Source of the DNA: Nansenia antarctica
Taxonomy: Eukaryota > Chordata > Actinopteri > Argentiniformes > Microstomatidae
Length of the DNA stretch: 64,000 nucleotides
Direction of reading: 5' to 3'
Assembly: GCA_963989245.1 (NCBI GenBank)
Contig: OZ022342.1
Location: 35,550,679-35,614,678, forward strand
A program made the position numbers and the translations under genes. This document shows positions 46,126 to 57,925 of the stretch, in pieces. The notes under the pieces were generated by a model that was given only the letters and a program-made list of their open reading frames with translations, had not been told where the DNA came from and did no database searches. Each line of letters starts with the position of its first letter. Position 1 is the first letter of the stretch.

Positions 46126-48008
46126 TGTCGTGGGCAATTCCTTCAATATCTTATTTATCTTGACTCAATTACTGACTAGTAAATTATCATAGAAACCAGA
46201 GCTGTTGATTGTTCAAGTTAGACTGCATTTATTGCAAAGTACAATAATACACAGCCGAAATCTGTTTGCAAAAAGAAGTCCCTCCTGTTCACCACACCCT
46301 CCTTATATATCTCTCCACCAGTAACTCCCCACATTGCTATTTTACATATCTTGGTCTAAGACAATTGGCTGTAATGTGTCTACCTCCCCTCTGACCCTAA
46401 ATGCTATTCCATCTATCACACTCTATATGTGCATGGATCAAGGACTTCCTGTCCGACCGCCCACAGAGGGTGCGGGTGGGCTCCCACACCTCCACAGCCC
46501 TCAGACTCAGCACTGGGTCCCCCCAGGGCTGCGTGCTAAGCCCCATCCTCTACAACCTCTACACCTACGACTTCACCCCCGTCCACCCCAGCAACTCCAT
46601 CGTAAAGTTTGCAGACGACACAACCGTGGTGGGCTGCATCTCGGGGGGGGACGAGGCGGCGTACAGGGATGAGGTAGAGCAGCTGAGCAAGCTGTGCAAG
46701 GTTAACAACCTGCTGCTGAACCAGTCAAAGACCCAGGAAATCATCGTGGACTTCAGGAGGAAAAAATCTGAGGTCCAGCCCCTGCTCATCGACGGAGGGA
46801 GCGTGGAGAGAGTCTCAACCCTCCGATTCCTGGGGGTGCACATACAGGATGACCTGTCCTGGAAGAACAACACAGCAGCCATCATCAAGAAGGCACAACA
46901 GCAGCTCTTCTTCCTGAGAGTCCTCAGGAAGGACCACACCAGACAGGAGATACTGGTGGCCTTCTATCGCTGCGCAGTGGAGAGCATCCTCACCTACTGC
47001 ATCTGCAACTGGTTCTCCAGCTGCACAGCCGCAGAGAGAAATGCGCTACAGAGAGTCAGGAGAACGGCCCAGAAGATCACCGGCGCCCCCCTCCCCTCTC
47101 TGGAAGAGCTGTACAACACACGCTGCCTCAGGAAGGCCTCCAAGATCTCCAGAGACCCATCCCACCCTGGGTACGAACACTTTGCCCGGCTGCCCTCGAA
47201 CAGGCGGTACAGGACCATGTCCGCAAGGACAAACAGACTGAAGCTCAGCTTCTACCCCAGGGCCATCCAGGCCCTGAACACAGCAAAGACCTAGGTTCTG
47301 GGCCCTGGACAGTCTGGACGGATTGATGGCAGCTGCTGGATTGAAAAAATCAGGTGTAGTGCTGAGGCACAAATGTGTACATTTCAAGCCTGCAAACTGC
47401 GACACTTTAAATGAATGTGCAATAACACTATGTGCAATATGACAACCCTAGGGTACATAAGTTTGCAGAGAAATAGGAAATGTTAGAATAGGTATAGCAT
47501 AGCATAGAGTACAGCACAGTGTTTTATCTGTACAGTATAGTGGATAGTGTACATAGCCTTTATTTATGTAAACCAGCTCCTTTCCCTTCTTGTTTTTTTC
47601 TTTTTTTTTTCTTTCCTAGCACCAGGGGAGACACCCCTCCCAAATTTCGTTGTTTGGTACCTGTACTATAGCAATGACAATAAAGACCATTCATTCATTC
47701 ATTCATTCATCTGTACGTTGCAGCATTCCCACCAGCTGGTTCTCTGGTTGAAAGGCTGTTAAAAATCTCCTATCTTGGTCCTCTCTAGTTCCTTCAATAA
47801 ATATCCTAATTACCCTGTCCTGACCTCTGACCTTGTATATTTATCCATCCTGGTTGCTCTCTCCCACCCCACCTTGTTTACTCAAGCCCACCATAAACAT
47901 TTTATTACTTGGTCCCTGCTCCCCCTTCCTGACCCACAGCTTTAAGAAGCACACAGGTCTTCATTTCTACAAACATATTCACATTTTCAAAGCTCACAAA
48001 TCTACATA
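46126..48008 (-). repeat. ERV 1 3' LTR, split by a LINE
   Basis: It matches 53823-54407 over 46126-46414 and 47708-48008. The break is the LINE at 46415-47707, which duplicated the target CATCT. Confidence 0.93.
46415..47707 (+). mobile_element. Young Rex1/CR1-like LINE with open RT frame
   Basis: It lies in the ERV 1 3' LTR with CATCT duplicated at both sides and a (CATT)n tail. An open frame (46401-47294; it enters from LTR sequence) encodes the C-terminal part of reverse transcriptase: GSPQGCVLSP, catalytic FADD near residue 70, then LGVHIQDDLSW, FYRCAVES and SHPGYEHFARLPS-type C-terminus. Only the 3' part of the LINE was copied. The absence of stops indicates a recent insertion. Confidence 0.92.
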
Positions 48009-48021
48009 ATATCCCCCCTTT
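48009..48021 (-). promoter_or_regulatory. ERV 1 polypurine tract
   Basis: AAAGGGGGGATAT on the - strand directly precedes the 3' LTR, the normal place for plus-strand DNA priming. Confidence 0.85.
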
Positions 48022-49542
48022 GTGATACCATCAGAAGTCACACATTACAACACAAGCTAACAGTTACTACGCACCACACAACAATTACTACATGGCTATA
48101 ATTAATACAACCTCAATTAAACATCTCATCCCAAGTATCACACACTATTATTCAGCTATAGTTAATGCAGCCTCCACTAAACATCCCATCACACGCATCA
48201 CACAACTATTATTTAGCTATAGTTAATATATTTTAACAACACACACTTTATCAGTTAAGGGTGTAAAAAACCTATTTGACTGTTTATTTAGGAAAAAGCC
48301 CTTAACCCAAGTATCACCACTGTTCTCTTATCATTCCAGTACAGTTATATAAAAATCATTTCCTTCAAGTACAGTTATATCAAAATAATTTCCCATCCAT
48401 ACTTACTGCATCCCCTGCACAGTTAGTCTTCGTCTGAGTCCTCAGACTCCCATTTATGTCCTCCTGGTATCCGATCGGGGTATAATTCCTGATACAGAAT
48501 GTCCACGTTTAGGTCTGTGCCCCTCTCTAAAAGCTGGCTCGAGGACTTAGAAACCTCACGGACGGCCATCTCTGCCCCCCAAGTCCAGCTTCCCCTAGTT
48601 CTGTCATCACGTTCTTTTGCTTCACCGCTCCCTGTATGATAAAATATCTCAAGACAGGTAAAAATTGCTCCCCTAAGTCACTGAGTGCCTCATCTGTGTA
48701 GTTAATAAATCTCTGCTGATTGTAATAAAGACAATTTATCCATTCTCCGTTTTTGTTTATCGTGCACCACTAGCCTGATGGGAAGGAGGATCTCAGGATG
48801 TTGTTTCCAAAAGTCCACCAAATGTCATCCATCGCCTAGCTCTGGCTAGTCTGTAGGGAGAAGAACTAAAACAATCACAGACACTTGACTTGCAATCATT
48901 ACATGATTTGGTAGCATTAATAGGTGCAAATGGGATGTTAGGTTGATGGTGATTATATATGTGTATCTTTCAAATCTCCCCAAGCTCCTGTCTTTTCTAG
49001 TCTTATTTCCCTTTGAAATTCTTCTTAATAGGATGTGAATCCCTATGATCTTTGAGACTATTGTCATAATGACCCGGACCTTTTTCTCACTCTCTGAATT
49101 TATAGTGGTTTCTTCTATTTTTAATCCTCCCCTCCGAGAGTTAGGGCATTTGGCTTAATCTAAATGCTCTGGGTTATGATGGTTTCTTCACTGGTTTTCA
49201 GACAAACAGACCTAGTGATTCTGAATCCCTGTTTACGCCAGCCTTCGCCACAGAGAACAGAGCCTTTTGCACAAAAACTACTCAGAGAGGACGGCTCAAC
49301 CTAGACAGTTCACCATCAGTTAAATCTCACCATTAGTTAAATCTCACTTTCTTGCTGAAAAATCAAAAAACAACCGCACTACCATCTGCTCTCTTCTCCT
49401 GCTTCTAGTAGATACCCTCCCCCCTTGGACGCCGGGTCCCCGACATAGGCATCCCCATGACGGCAGGCCCCTCATGGTCCTGTCTTTCCTGTGTTTCATC
49501 CTGTCTGACCACACCATTCTCGTCACTGTCGGCCGCAACACC
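48022..49542 (-). pseudogene. ERV 1 region of env, not recognisable
   Basis: The stretch between the end of integrase and the polypurine tract has only short broken frames, for example 49067-48846, and a C-terminal-like run with LYPDRIPGG near 48450. I cannot identify a surface or transmembrane Env domain. The length (about 1.5 kb) and position fit a degraded or partly deleted env. Confidence 0.4.
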
Positions 49543-50174
49543 TTATCCACGGTGTCCGATGTCCTGCTGGGAGGTCCTGGTGCAATGGTTCAGGTGGTAC
49601 CACGTTGTGCTCCCTTCCACCTGCACTGCAGTGGGTGTGGCCCTGACCACTCTGTATGGACCCTCCCTCCGTGGCTCGTTCCACTTTCTCCGGAAGGCCT
49701 TGACGTACCCCTGGTCCCCTGGCACCACTGGGTTGGGTGAGGACGGCTCTGGTTCTGGCTGCTCATTTTTCACCTGTAACTAGATTTTCTTATGTATCAC
49801 AGTTAGTTGGTTCATATATTGCCGTAGCTCCATCTGGAGCTGTTCCAGCGGAGGCCCTTTGTAGGCCCTCTCAGCGTCGGCCCAGGCATGGGTCGACCTG
49901 TGAGCATTTCATGCAGAGTTAGATGTGTGCTCCTGTTAGTTTGCATGTGGTAACTCATTATTGCATAAGTTTTGTGCTTTGTCTTAAGAGTTCCATTAAC
50001 TCTCTCCAACCTCCCCAACTTGATTTTCCTCACAACCTCCCCCCTTGCACAGTGGTCAAACCCATGTGCGCCACTTATCCACACCCCCCTTTGATGCCAC
50101 ATAGACATATGGCCCTGCATGTTGCTGCATGCACATGATATACAATGGCTCAACAGGCTCAAAGTGAGAAGCAA
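49543..50174 (-). pseudogene. ERV 1 integrase remnants
   Basis: The piece 50080-49860 carries LGRLERVNGTLKTK and LTLHEMLTGRPMP, the end of the integrase catalytic core. The piece 49773-49543 carries the SH3-like C-terminal domain (GDQGYVKAFRRKW, GPYRVV, TAVQVEG, WYHLNHC), as in gammaretrovirus-type integrases. Frames differ between the pieces, and the catalytic DDE part is missing or scrambled. Confidence 0.8.
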
Positions 50175-50449
50175 CAGCGCTGCTTCTCCTCCGAAGTCGT
50201 CTGCTTATCAGTAGTCGTAAAACCGAGAGTATCCTGCTCTGCATTCTGGTCATTCACATTCACACAGTTTTCAGTGACCACTGTCACATTGTTATTACTT
50301 TAAAGACATTTTCCCCACATATTCCTCCTGCTCATTCTGTAACCACTACAACCATAAAAGTTTAAACATGAAAAGTGATCAAGGTTGATGAAAAACATGT
50401 GGTTAAAATCTTTTATAATCATAATTCCGTAATTATACACAATTTAACC

Positions 50450-51922
50450 GTTTAAGTTCCCCAAGCTGCAATTGGGCTAGATTCCTTTGCATGTCTCTCT
50501 CCTGCTCTTTCTGCTTTATCTCATAGTTCCTGTACTTCTCCACCGCGTGTACCACATGATCACAAAACTCATTATGAGTCTTTGAGGTGAGGCCTACCAC
50601 CTCCTCCAATCAGTTTTTTTACCAGAGGTGGCATGGCGTCTACCACAGCTGTTCTGAACAAGGTTGTCATCAGGGGGTTCCCCTCTGGGTCTGATTCTGT
50701 TTCCTGGCGCCACTTTCTCAGTTGGCTGTGTATGTACACAATGTCTTACGATCCAGTTTGTTAGGGTACTCTACCCTCAGGCGAGCCCACATTGCTGGTC
50801 TGTATCTGTCGAACCCCTCCCCATCCTGTAGGGCATTGTTCATTGCTGTTCCCAGTCTACTGCCTTGGAGCACGCTCTCCATCTTGGCTGTCCCCAGTAT
50901 TTTTGCCAACAACGCCTTGAGATCTCCCACTGCCAGCAGCTTCCCTGTTGTCTCCTCCTCCAATATCCTAATCCATTTTCCTGCCCCCTCATGTATGTCA
51001 GGTAACCTGTTAATTATCCCTTGCATATCCTGAGCCCCCCAGGGCACATAATGCCCTTGCGTACCTTTTATTAGAATTGGGTGTTGCCCATGTGGCTCCC
51101 CCGGCCCCCTTATCTCCCTCCCACTTCTGAGATGCTGTCCCCGTGTGGGTACTGCTGGTGGTGGTGGTGGTGGGTACTCCTCGAAGGACCCATGTGGTGA
51201 GCACTCAGACCTACTCCGGCTCTCTGACCTTGCTTGACCTGATCCCTGTCCCTGTCTCATCTCCAGGTCTTTCCGTCCCCATTCCTCTGCCACTCTCCTC
51301 ATCTTTAGTAAATTAGCAACATCACTCTCGACTTGTGCTAAGTAGTCCCCCTTAGCTGGTTGGCTACGACACTCCTGCTCATCTCTCCCCAGCTGGCCAC
51401 CCCCCCATGCACTAACACCCCCTCCCCTGCTCTCAGGGGTGCTTGTCATCTGTCTACCCCTTCTCCATGCAACTGCTCTGCATGCCCCCTCTCCTGTCTG
51501 TCTCTCTCAGCCTCCACCTCTATCTCCCCACTAAGTTGGACTGTTCCTTTTATTACTGGGAACTCCCCATGACTATAAGGAGGCGGAGATGTCCCTACAT
51601 CCTCCTTTGTCTCTGCTTCCTTCTTTAACAATTTCCTTATTTTCTTAATATTTCTCAATCTCTCCTCACCCTCCTCCTTAAACAACTTTAACATTTCTCT
51701 CTCTCTCGCCCTCTTCCCCTGTCTTTTCTTTGTGTCTGTTCTGGATTTATGGTTCAGTATCAAAGTGTCCATCTCCTCACATACTGTTACATCAAATGTA
51801 CCATCCTTCGGCCACTTAGTAATACACTTCTTTGTTCGCTTGTTCCATTTCTCAGACATTGCTTTGATCTCCCTTATCAACAGGGGATTCCGCTCTCCCA
51901 GCCATCCTACTGGTGTTGCCAT
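50450..51922 (-). pseudogene. ERV 1 gag, frameshifted
   Basis: The frame 51922-51446 encodes a basic, coiled matrix-like part ending in a PPPY late-budding motif (SPPPYSHGE). 51449-50718, in another frame, is a Ser/Arg/Pro-rich linker and the start of capsid (YVPWGAQDMQGIINRLPDIH), as in the Gag p30 family. After a further shift near 50740, capsid C-terminal sequence (LRKWRQETESDPEGNPLMTT) runs to about 50590, and a Lys/Glu-rich end follows to about 50455. No CCHC zinc knuckle was seen. At least two frameshifts break the gene. Confidence 0.85.
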
Positions 51923-53799
51923 TTTTTTTAGCTGCTTAAATTAGTGTGTGTGAGTGGATGTATTGCTATGTGTGTGTAGCTGTGTGTGTGTGTGTGTTTA
52001 TGTAAGGGCGTGTCTATGTGTATGCAAACTGGAGCGGGATCTCGCAATTGCAAAATGCGCTGCTGTGTTGTGTATTCCGTTCAATGTATTGCGTCTTTAA
52101 TTCAGTACAAACCCGTATATATATATCTGCGTGTAAGACGCTCTATCAAAGACATAAACCACTTCCCTGTAGTTAACCTTTTCTGATCCAACAGGTGGAT
52201 CCGAAGTGATATAAAGAGCTTACCTCGATCAATTCTCTTCATCGATATCACATTTTTTTCGCAACTTTGCATGCTATACGATGCCACCAATTTGTTTCTG
52301 AGACGGTAAACACGGCCGAAGTCACTTCCAGTTTTCTCCAACTGGAGAATGTGTCATGTCCGGTTTCAACGCCGAATTTCCATACCATTGGTCGGCCAAC
52401 CCAAAAAAATCCCCCCCCCAAAATAAAAAATAAATAAAAAATCTGATACATGAGAAAGGTCAAATGGCACAGATGGTGCCAAAATATCTCCAAATGGCCT
52501 AAACATATAGGTGTCCGCTTAAACATACCTGTACTAAAACAGGTACAAAGTTGCATTTGCTCACATTACTAGCATCGACTTTGGCACAAGTACTAATAAG
52601 ACCCTGGAGTACTGATTCCTAGATGATTTGGGCTTGGTCATCAGGTTTCCAAGGTGATATTCACTGTAAAAGCTGTTGTTTTTTTAGGCGGAGACTGAAT
52701 TTGAGATGTTTTATAATGTTCTAGCTCTATTTACTCTGGCACAGTAACATAGATTTTGATTCTGACTTCTACAGCCACCCCACAGGTGTTAGCTTTCATT
52801 TGATAACAAGATCATTATGAAGGCCCTTGTGATTGTGGAGATATTCTATATTCACTGTGGGCATGTCATTTCGAGCAGAAAACCAGAAAAATTAGGTGGA
52901 TAAGAATTAAAACACAACCATACACACGTCTGTGTTTAGTTGGGTCCTCTCACTCACTCGCTCACTCACCCACTCCCCATTTACAACAGCCCCCACCTTT
53001 GTCCTTCTCCTGCACTCTCCCCCTGCGCTCCTCTCTCACTGAACACACATTATCCCTAATCTTAACCCTAACTCTAACACACAACCTCCCTAATCCTACA
53101 CTATTCTAATCTTTTCCCTTAAAATCTAAAACTCGCCCTACACTCATCAGCACCTATGCAATCAAGCATACACTAAGCGATAATCGCCCGACTCAGTCGT
53201 TACCCAACAACGAGCCTATTGGAACTACACAAGACGGCACCTTGCATCAAACCCACTTAACAATTACCCCTTATCTAACTACCACCAGCAGAATACTGGA
53301 CTGGCTTTTCACTATGGCCCTACACCAACGTTCTTGCCAAAAACGACCGGACCTCTAGGCTACACTTATTGTGATCCTATACCCACGTTTCATCCTGAAA
53401 CGACCGGATCGACAACGTCTTCCTCAGATCCTATACCAACGTTTTATAAACGACCGGACCTCGGCTCTACCCAGAACCGTTCTTAAACAACCATTATTGT
53501 TACTTTGCCAACCTGAAAAAGAACCATTGCATGCACGGGGGGAAAAGGAATATTTGCATACACAGGGCATGCAGACTTATCCAATCAACAGCTCTAATCA
53601 CAATTTAGTACGTTTTTTGATCGGGAGGAAATAAAACAGGGATAATTACCAGCAGACCGTCCAGACGAAACACACGAATAACCTAAACTCTATTTAATGC
53701 AGCCAACTGCTCACCTTTTCTATGATTGGGCCCGTTATTCGTGTGGTTCGTCTTTCCAGGCCAGCCAGTCTCTCCTCCTGTCTGTCGTCCTGTCACCGA
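51923..53799 (-). other. ERV 1 untranslated leader
   Basis: About 1.9 kb between primer site and gag. It contains three imperfect repeats (53316-53357, 53371-53410, 53427-53460), each pairing AACGTTT with AAACG around a short loop and sharing GACCGGACCTC. They could be packaging-signal hairpins. A TG repeat is at about 51940-52000. Confidence 0.6.
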
Positions 53800-53817
53800 G
53801 TCCCATCTGGGGTGCCA
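53800..53817 (-). promoter_or_regulatory. ERV 1 primer binding site, tRNA-Arg
   Basis: On the - strand, TGGCACCCCAGATGGGAC lies five bases after the 5' LTR. It is the complement of the 3' end (GTCCCATCTGGGGTGCCA) that I recall for vertebrate tRNA-Arg(CCT), all 18 positions matching. Confidence 0.8.
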
Positions 53818-53822
53818 AACTA

Positions 53823-54407
53823 TGTTGTGGGCAATTCCTTCAATATCTTATTTATCTTTACTCAATTACTGACTAGTAAATTATCATAGAAACCAGAGCT
53901 GTTGATTGTTCAAGTTAGACTGCATTTATTGCAAAGTACAATAATACACAGCCGAAATCTGTTTGCAAAAAGAAGTAACTCCTGTTCACCACACCCTCCT
54001 TATATATCTCTCCACCAGTAACTCCCCACATTGCTATTTTACATATCTTGGTCTAAGACAATTGGCTGTAATGTGTCTACCTCCCCTTTGACCCTAAATG
54101 CTATTCCATCTGTCCGTTGCAGCATTCCCACCTGCTGGTTCTCTGGTTGAAAGGCTGTTAAAAATCTCCTATCTTGGTCCTCTCTAGTTCCTTCTATAAA
54201 TATCCTAATTACCCTGTCCTGACCTCTGACCTTGTATATTTATCCATCCTGGTTGCTCTCTCCCACCCCACCTTGTTTACTCAAGCCCACCATAAACATT
54301 TTATTACTTGGTCCCTGCTCCCCCTTCCTGACCCACAGCTTTAAGAAGCACACAGGTCTTCATTTCTACAACCATATTCACATTTTCAAAGCTCACAAAT
54401 CTACATA
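53823..54407 (-). repeat. ERV 1 5' LTR
   Basis: On the - strand it runs TATGTAGATT to CCCACAACA. It has a TATATAA box at 54006-54000 and an AATAAA polyadenylation signal at 53930-53925, giving a conventional U3-R-U5 order. Confidence 0.93.
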
Positions 54408-56222
54408 ACTAGGAGGTGAGATGTGCATGTTTACTAGGAGGTGAGACCTGCAGTGTTTACTAGGAGGTAAGAAGTGCAGTGCGGAGATTCTAAAAGCCAT
54501 TAAATCCTTAAACTGTAACAAAATACCTGGTCCCGACGGTTATACCTTTGAGTAAAAAAAATAAAAAATGTTTACGCTTCTAAACATGTTTAATGAATCT
54601 TTGTCTTCAGATGCTTATGATCAGGATGCTTGCCACCAACTTTACGACAAGCTGCAATAACACTCATACCAAAACTAGGGGGGACCCTCCCAAGTGCGCC
54701 TCCTTTTCGCCCGATCTCTTTACTTAATGTCGACTATCGAATCTCTTTACTTAATGTCGACTACCGATCTTATCCAAGATCCTAGCAGCAAGATTAGAGA
54801 AGGTCATCCACAAATAATTGTACCTGACCAAACAGGCTTCATTTCAAATAGACACTCTAGCTCAAATGTTAGACGACTTCTCAATATTATCTATTCACTT
54901 CCATCTCACTCCCCCGAAATACGCAGACGACATTCTTTTACATGTGACTGACCCATTCAAATATCCATCCCCAACACGCTAATTCATTTCAGGAAACTCT
55001 CAGGCTATAAAATCAATTACGATAAAAGTGAAATGTTTCCTATTAATCAGTCAGCCACTCTAATCCCTGCATCGCGCTTTCCATTCAGAATTGCCAACAA
55101 GGGTTTTAAATATCTTGGGATTGAGATCACACCTACTTTTTCATTCCTCTTAATCAAGAATGTCTCTGTTTTATTTTGAAAAAAAGACATGGATAGATGG
55201 AGGAACCTTCCACTGTCCATAGCCGGCCGAATTAATCGTATTACCAAACTTTCTTTATCTCTTCCAAAACATCCCAGTCCTGATTAAACCCCCCCCCCCC
55301 CCTACAAAGCCATTTCTATTCAAATAGATAGATAGATCGATCTATTGCACAATAGACTACATCAGACAAAAAATAGACAACAACAGACAATCATGGTATG
55401 CATGTCGGTAATGACAGAGAGGAGGGGGCTAGAGGGAGGCGTTCAGAGTCCTGATGGCTGTGGGGAAAAAGCTGTTGGTGAAGCGTTTAGTCTTTGTGGA
55501 CGATGACTTGTAGCGCCTCCGTGAGGGGAGGAGCTGGAAGAGGTGATGAGGCGGATGTGAGGGGTCAGAGATGATCTTCTTTGCCCGTTTTACAGTTCTG
55601 TGGGTGTGAGATTCAAATGAGGGGAGTGGCTTGCCTATGATTTTGGATGCCTTTTTAACAATCCGCTGTAGTTTGATCCGTGTTTGACTGTTTGACTCAG
55701 AATATGGTCACAATTAAGGAGGATTTTAATTTGAAGACAACAACTTTCCACCCTCTCTCCGATTCTGCCTTCAGGGCTTGGTCCACAAAGGGTATTAAAT
55801 CAATTTCTAATCTATGTTTCAATTATTCATTTTACTGAATTCACACTTTTTCAGATACCTCCAAATAAGAAATGTTGTCCAGAAAAGTAATGCTTCATTC
55901 CCAGACTTCCTGACAAACAACGCAGTACATCACATTCTCTCACTATCCTCAAATAGCAATGGTCTAATTTTTGTTATCTATAACAACATATGCGATATCA
56001 CCCCGCACTCACTGCAAGATGATAGGAGACTCTGGGAGAAAGACCTTGGAGTGGAAATGAGAGATGATCAATGGTGTGGAGTGCTTGACTTACTAAACAC
56101 ATCTTCATCTACCACCTTGATTGCCAGACGCCTCAATCTTCTCTCCTGGAAGGAACAAACAGCCCTGAACTTCACCAGATGGATCGATTCTACCCAGTGC
56201 AAAGGTTTATGTGTAGTTTAAC
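54408..56222 (+). mobile_element. L1/Tx1-like LINE ORF2 remnant, right part
   Basis: After the rest of the 26-base repeat (to about 54483), + strand frames show KIPGPDGY, FRPISLLNVDY, VPDQTGFISNRHSSSN, ILFADDILL-like and KYLGIEITP, then RWRNLPLSIAGRINRI. This is the reverse-transcriptase order of L1-type ORF2. A C-terminal piece (55814-56221) ends in a stop. Many stops and frameshifts make it dead. A small LINE fragment is inserted at 55325-55692. Confidence 0.85.
55325..55692 (-). mobile_element. Rex1/CR1-like LINE C-terminal fragment
   Basis: The - strand encodes the end of a LINE protein related to 46415-47707 (SHPPHHLFQLLPSRRRY and FFPTAIRTLN), then a short 3' UTR ending in a (GATA)n-like tail at 55325-55345. 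It interrupts the L1-like ORF. Confidence 0.8.
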
Positions 56223-56448
56223 ACTAGAACAGCGACGTTTTTTTACCTACTTTTAGCGCGACGAGGTGTCGAATCACACGACCACTCTTCACAATGGGGG
56301 AGTGTGTACTGACGCACAAAAATCGCTGGATGGCGATGTCACACAAGAAGAGAAAATGACAAGACACTACCTCTAAAAATGCATAAAGTTCCAGAGAAAC
56401 GGGGACAGAGCAGAGAGTCAGCTGAAAAGGAACTATGGAAGAAATGAT

Positions 56449-56497
<49 letters not shown>

Positions 56498-56929
56498 ACG
56501 TATGCATGCCATATTGTAGATGTAACGTAAGTGGAGAGGAGATTGATCTAGGAGATTGATCGAGACTGCGGGAGTTTTCATTACTAACGAATGAAAGTTG
56601 AGTATCATTTTTTTTTAAATAACTGTAATATATATTGCAATGTTGTCCCTTTCACACATAGTTCCATGTAATTTCCTTGGAATCCCAAGCTGTGTTGACC
56701 AGGTATCTGTAATGTTCACATTTATATTTAACAGTAATAAATAAATGACATCGCTGTAAATAGTGTTATTCTTGCACAATTGCACCCACAACGTGCTATT
56801 GCCGTCCGGAGTTGATCACTTCCAGATTGAGCCACGGTTCTTCGCTACAGAAACATTTTCACACAATGACAAACATGTGATGCGTTTTATATAATATTCT
56901 TTGAACAACAGAACGGGACAGGCGCCAGA
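56223..56929. other. Spacer with (TA)n at 56452-56494
   Basis: A TA microsatellite of about 42 bases is the only clear item. The rest shows no gene. Confidence 0.5.
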
Positions 56930-57304
56930 AACTGCCATAATATACTGTAGTATATTTTTACTTAATAATGGGCCTATATGTTTGCTATGAAGGAATGTCT
57001 CCTGACTGTGGGGCTAGGGCAAGGTATTTATGACCCTTTGCCAAAGCTCCTGGCCTCTCCCCCCTTTTCACACCCCAAGCATCTGTAGTGACTGTGATAG
57101 GATCACTGTGGTAGATATTTGCATACGAAAAGGACATAAAGGGGACAGCACAGGTGCAGATCTCTCTCTTATCCACCCCACCCCAGACCAGAGCAGACCA
57201 GACCAGAATCCAGCTTTGATATCTGTATACTTTTGTACTTTAAATAAATAGTCTTGAACTCAGAATTGTTCTTTGATTCATAACCAACAAGGTAATATAC
57301 CACA
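56930..57304 (+). repeat. Probable 5' LTR of ERV 2
   Basis: A TATA-like ACATAAA (57134-57140) is followed about 105 bases later by AATAAA (57243-57248), and the segment ends in CACA just before a possible primer site (TGGCGAGC, 57310). The left edge is a guess because the partner LTR lies outside the window. Confidence 0.55.
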
Positions 57305-57925
57305 TTAAATGGCGAGCTAAAACCCAGGAGTCATACAATAGGTCAGAAGTTTGAAGACTTCAGCTGGACAACATCGGCCTTGCCAGGTAAGGATTAAAAA
57401 AGCTATTTACTCTTTACATCCGCTAGGGCCGCGTGCGCAACAGTTGTGACTTTCAAACATTTTTCCTTGTGACAAAGAATCTTGATGTGTTTAAAGTAAT
57501 CTTGTTGGAATAGAAACAAATCTTTCATAATCTTTAATAAGCTGGTGGTGAGAGCCGGATTACGAAGTCCGTTTTTGTAAATATAGTGGTTTGATGGTAA
57601 GGAAATGTGATTTGAATGTATAGAGTATTATGGAATATCGTGTGTGTGTAAAATTGTGTTTATGGAATAAGTATTCCTGATTTGATAAAGTGTAAATGGA
57701 TTATGAAATCATATTTTGTAAGAAAGAGCATTATTGAAGTAGATTAAGAAATCAAATCTTTAAAACTGTGGCCTACAAGTGTGTCTTAGAATCCATTGTT
57801 CTTTGTCCTTGAGAAAAGACACGCGCAGACATGCGGACAAAGAGGCCTTTAAGATCGCTGTGAAGAGAACGTGGAAAGCATATGCATTGTAGAATGTTTG
57901 AATAAGATTTAATTTGGTAAATAAT

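Larger units (their letters stand above)
46126..54407 (-). mobile_element. Defective endogenous retrovirus (ERV 1)
   Basis: Two LTRs of about 585 bases (46126-48008, interrupted, and 53823-54407) bound the element. A 5-bp duplication ACTAG lies outside (46121-46125, 54408-54412). By eye the LTRs differ at about nine positions (about 1.5 percent), so insertion is fairly recent. Read on the - strand: 5' LTR, tRNA-Arg primer site, about 1.9-kb leader, gag with frameshifts, remnants of integrase, then the purine tract and 3' LTR. Protease, reverse transcriptase, RNase H and most of env are missing. It cannot make an infectious virus. Integrase and Gag style point to the gamma/epsilon-like group. 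Confidence 0.93.

Noticed and set aside
56219..56500. Possible piggyBac MITE starting TTAACACTAGAA
   Set aside because: Only one end-like motif; I found no matching inverted end or second TTAA.
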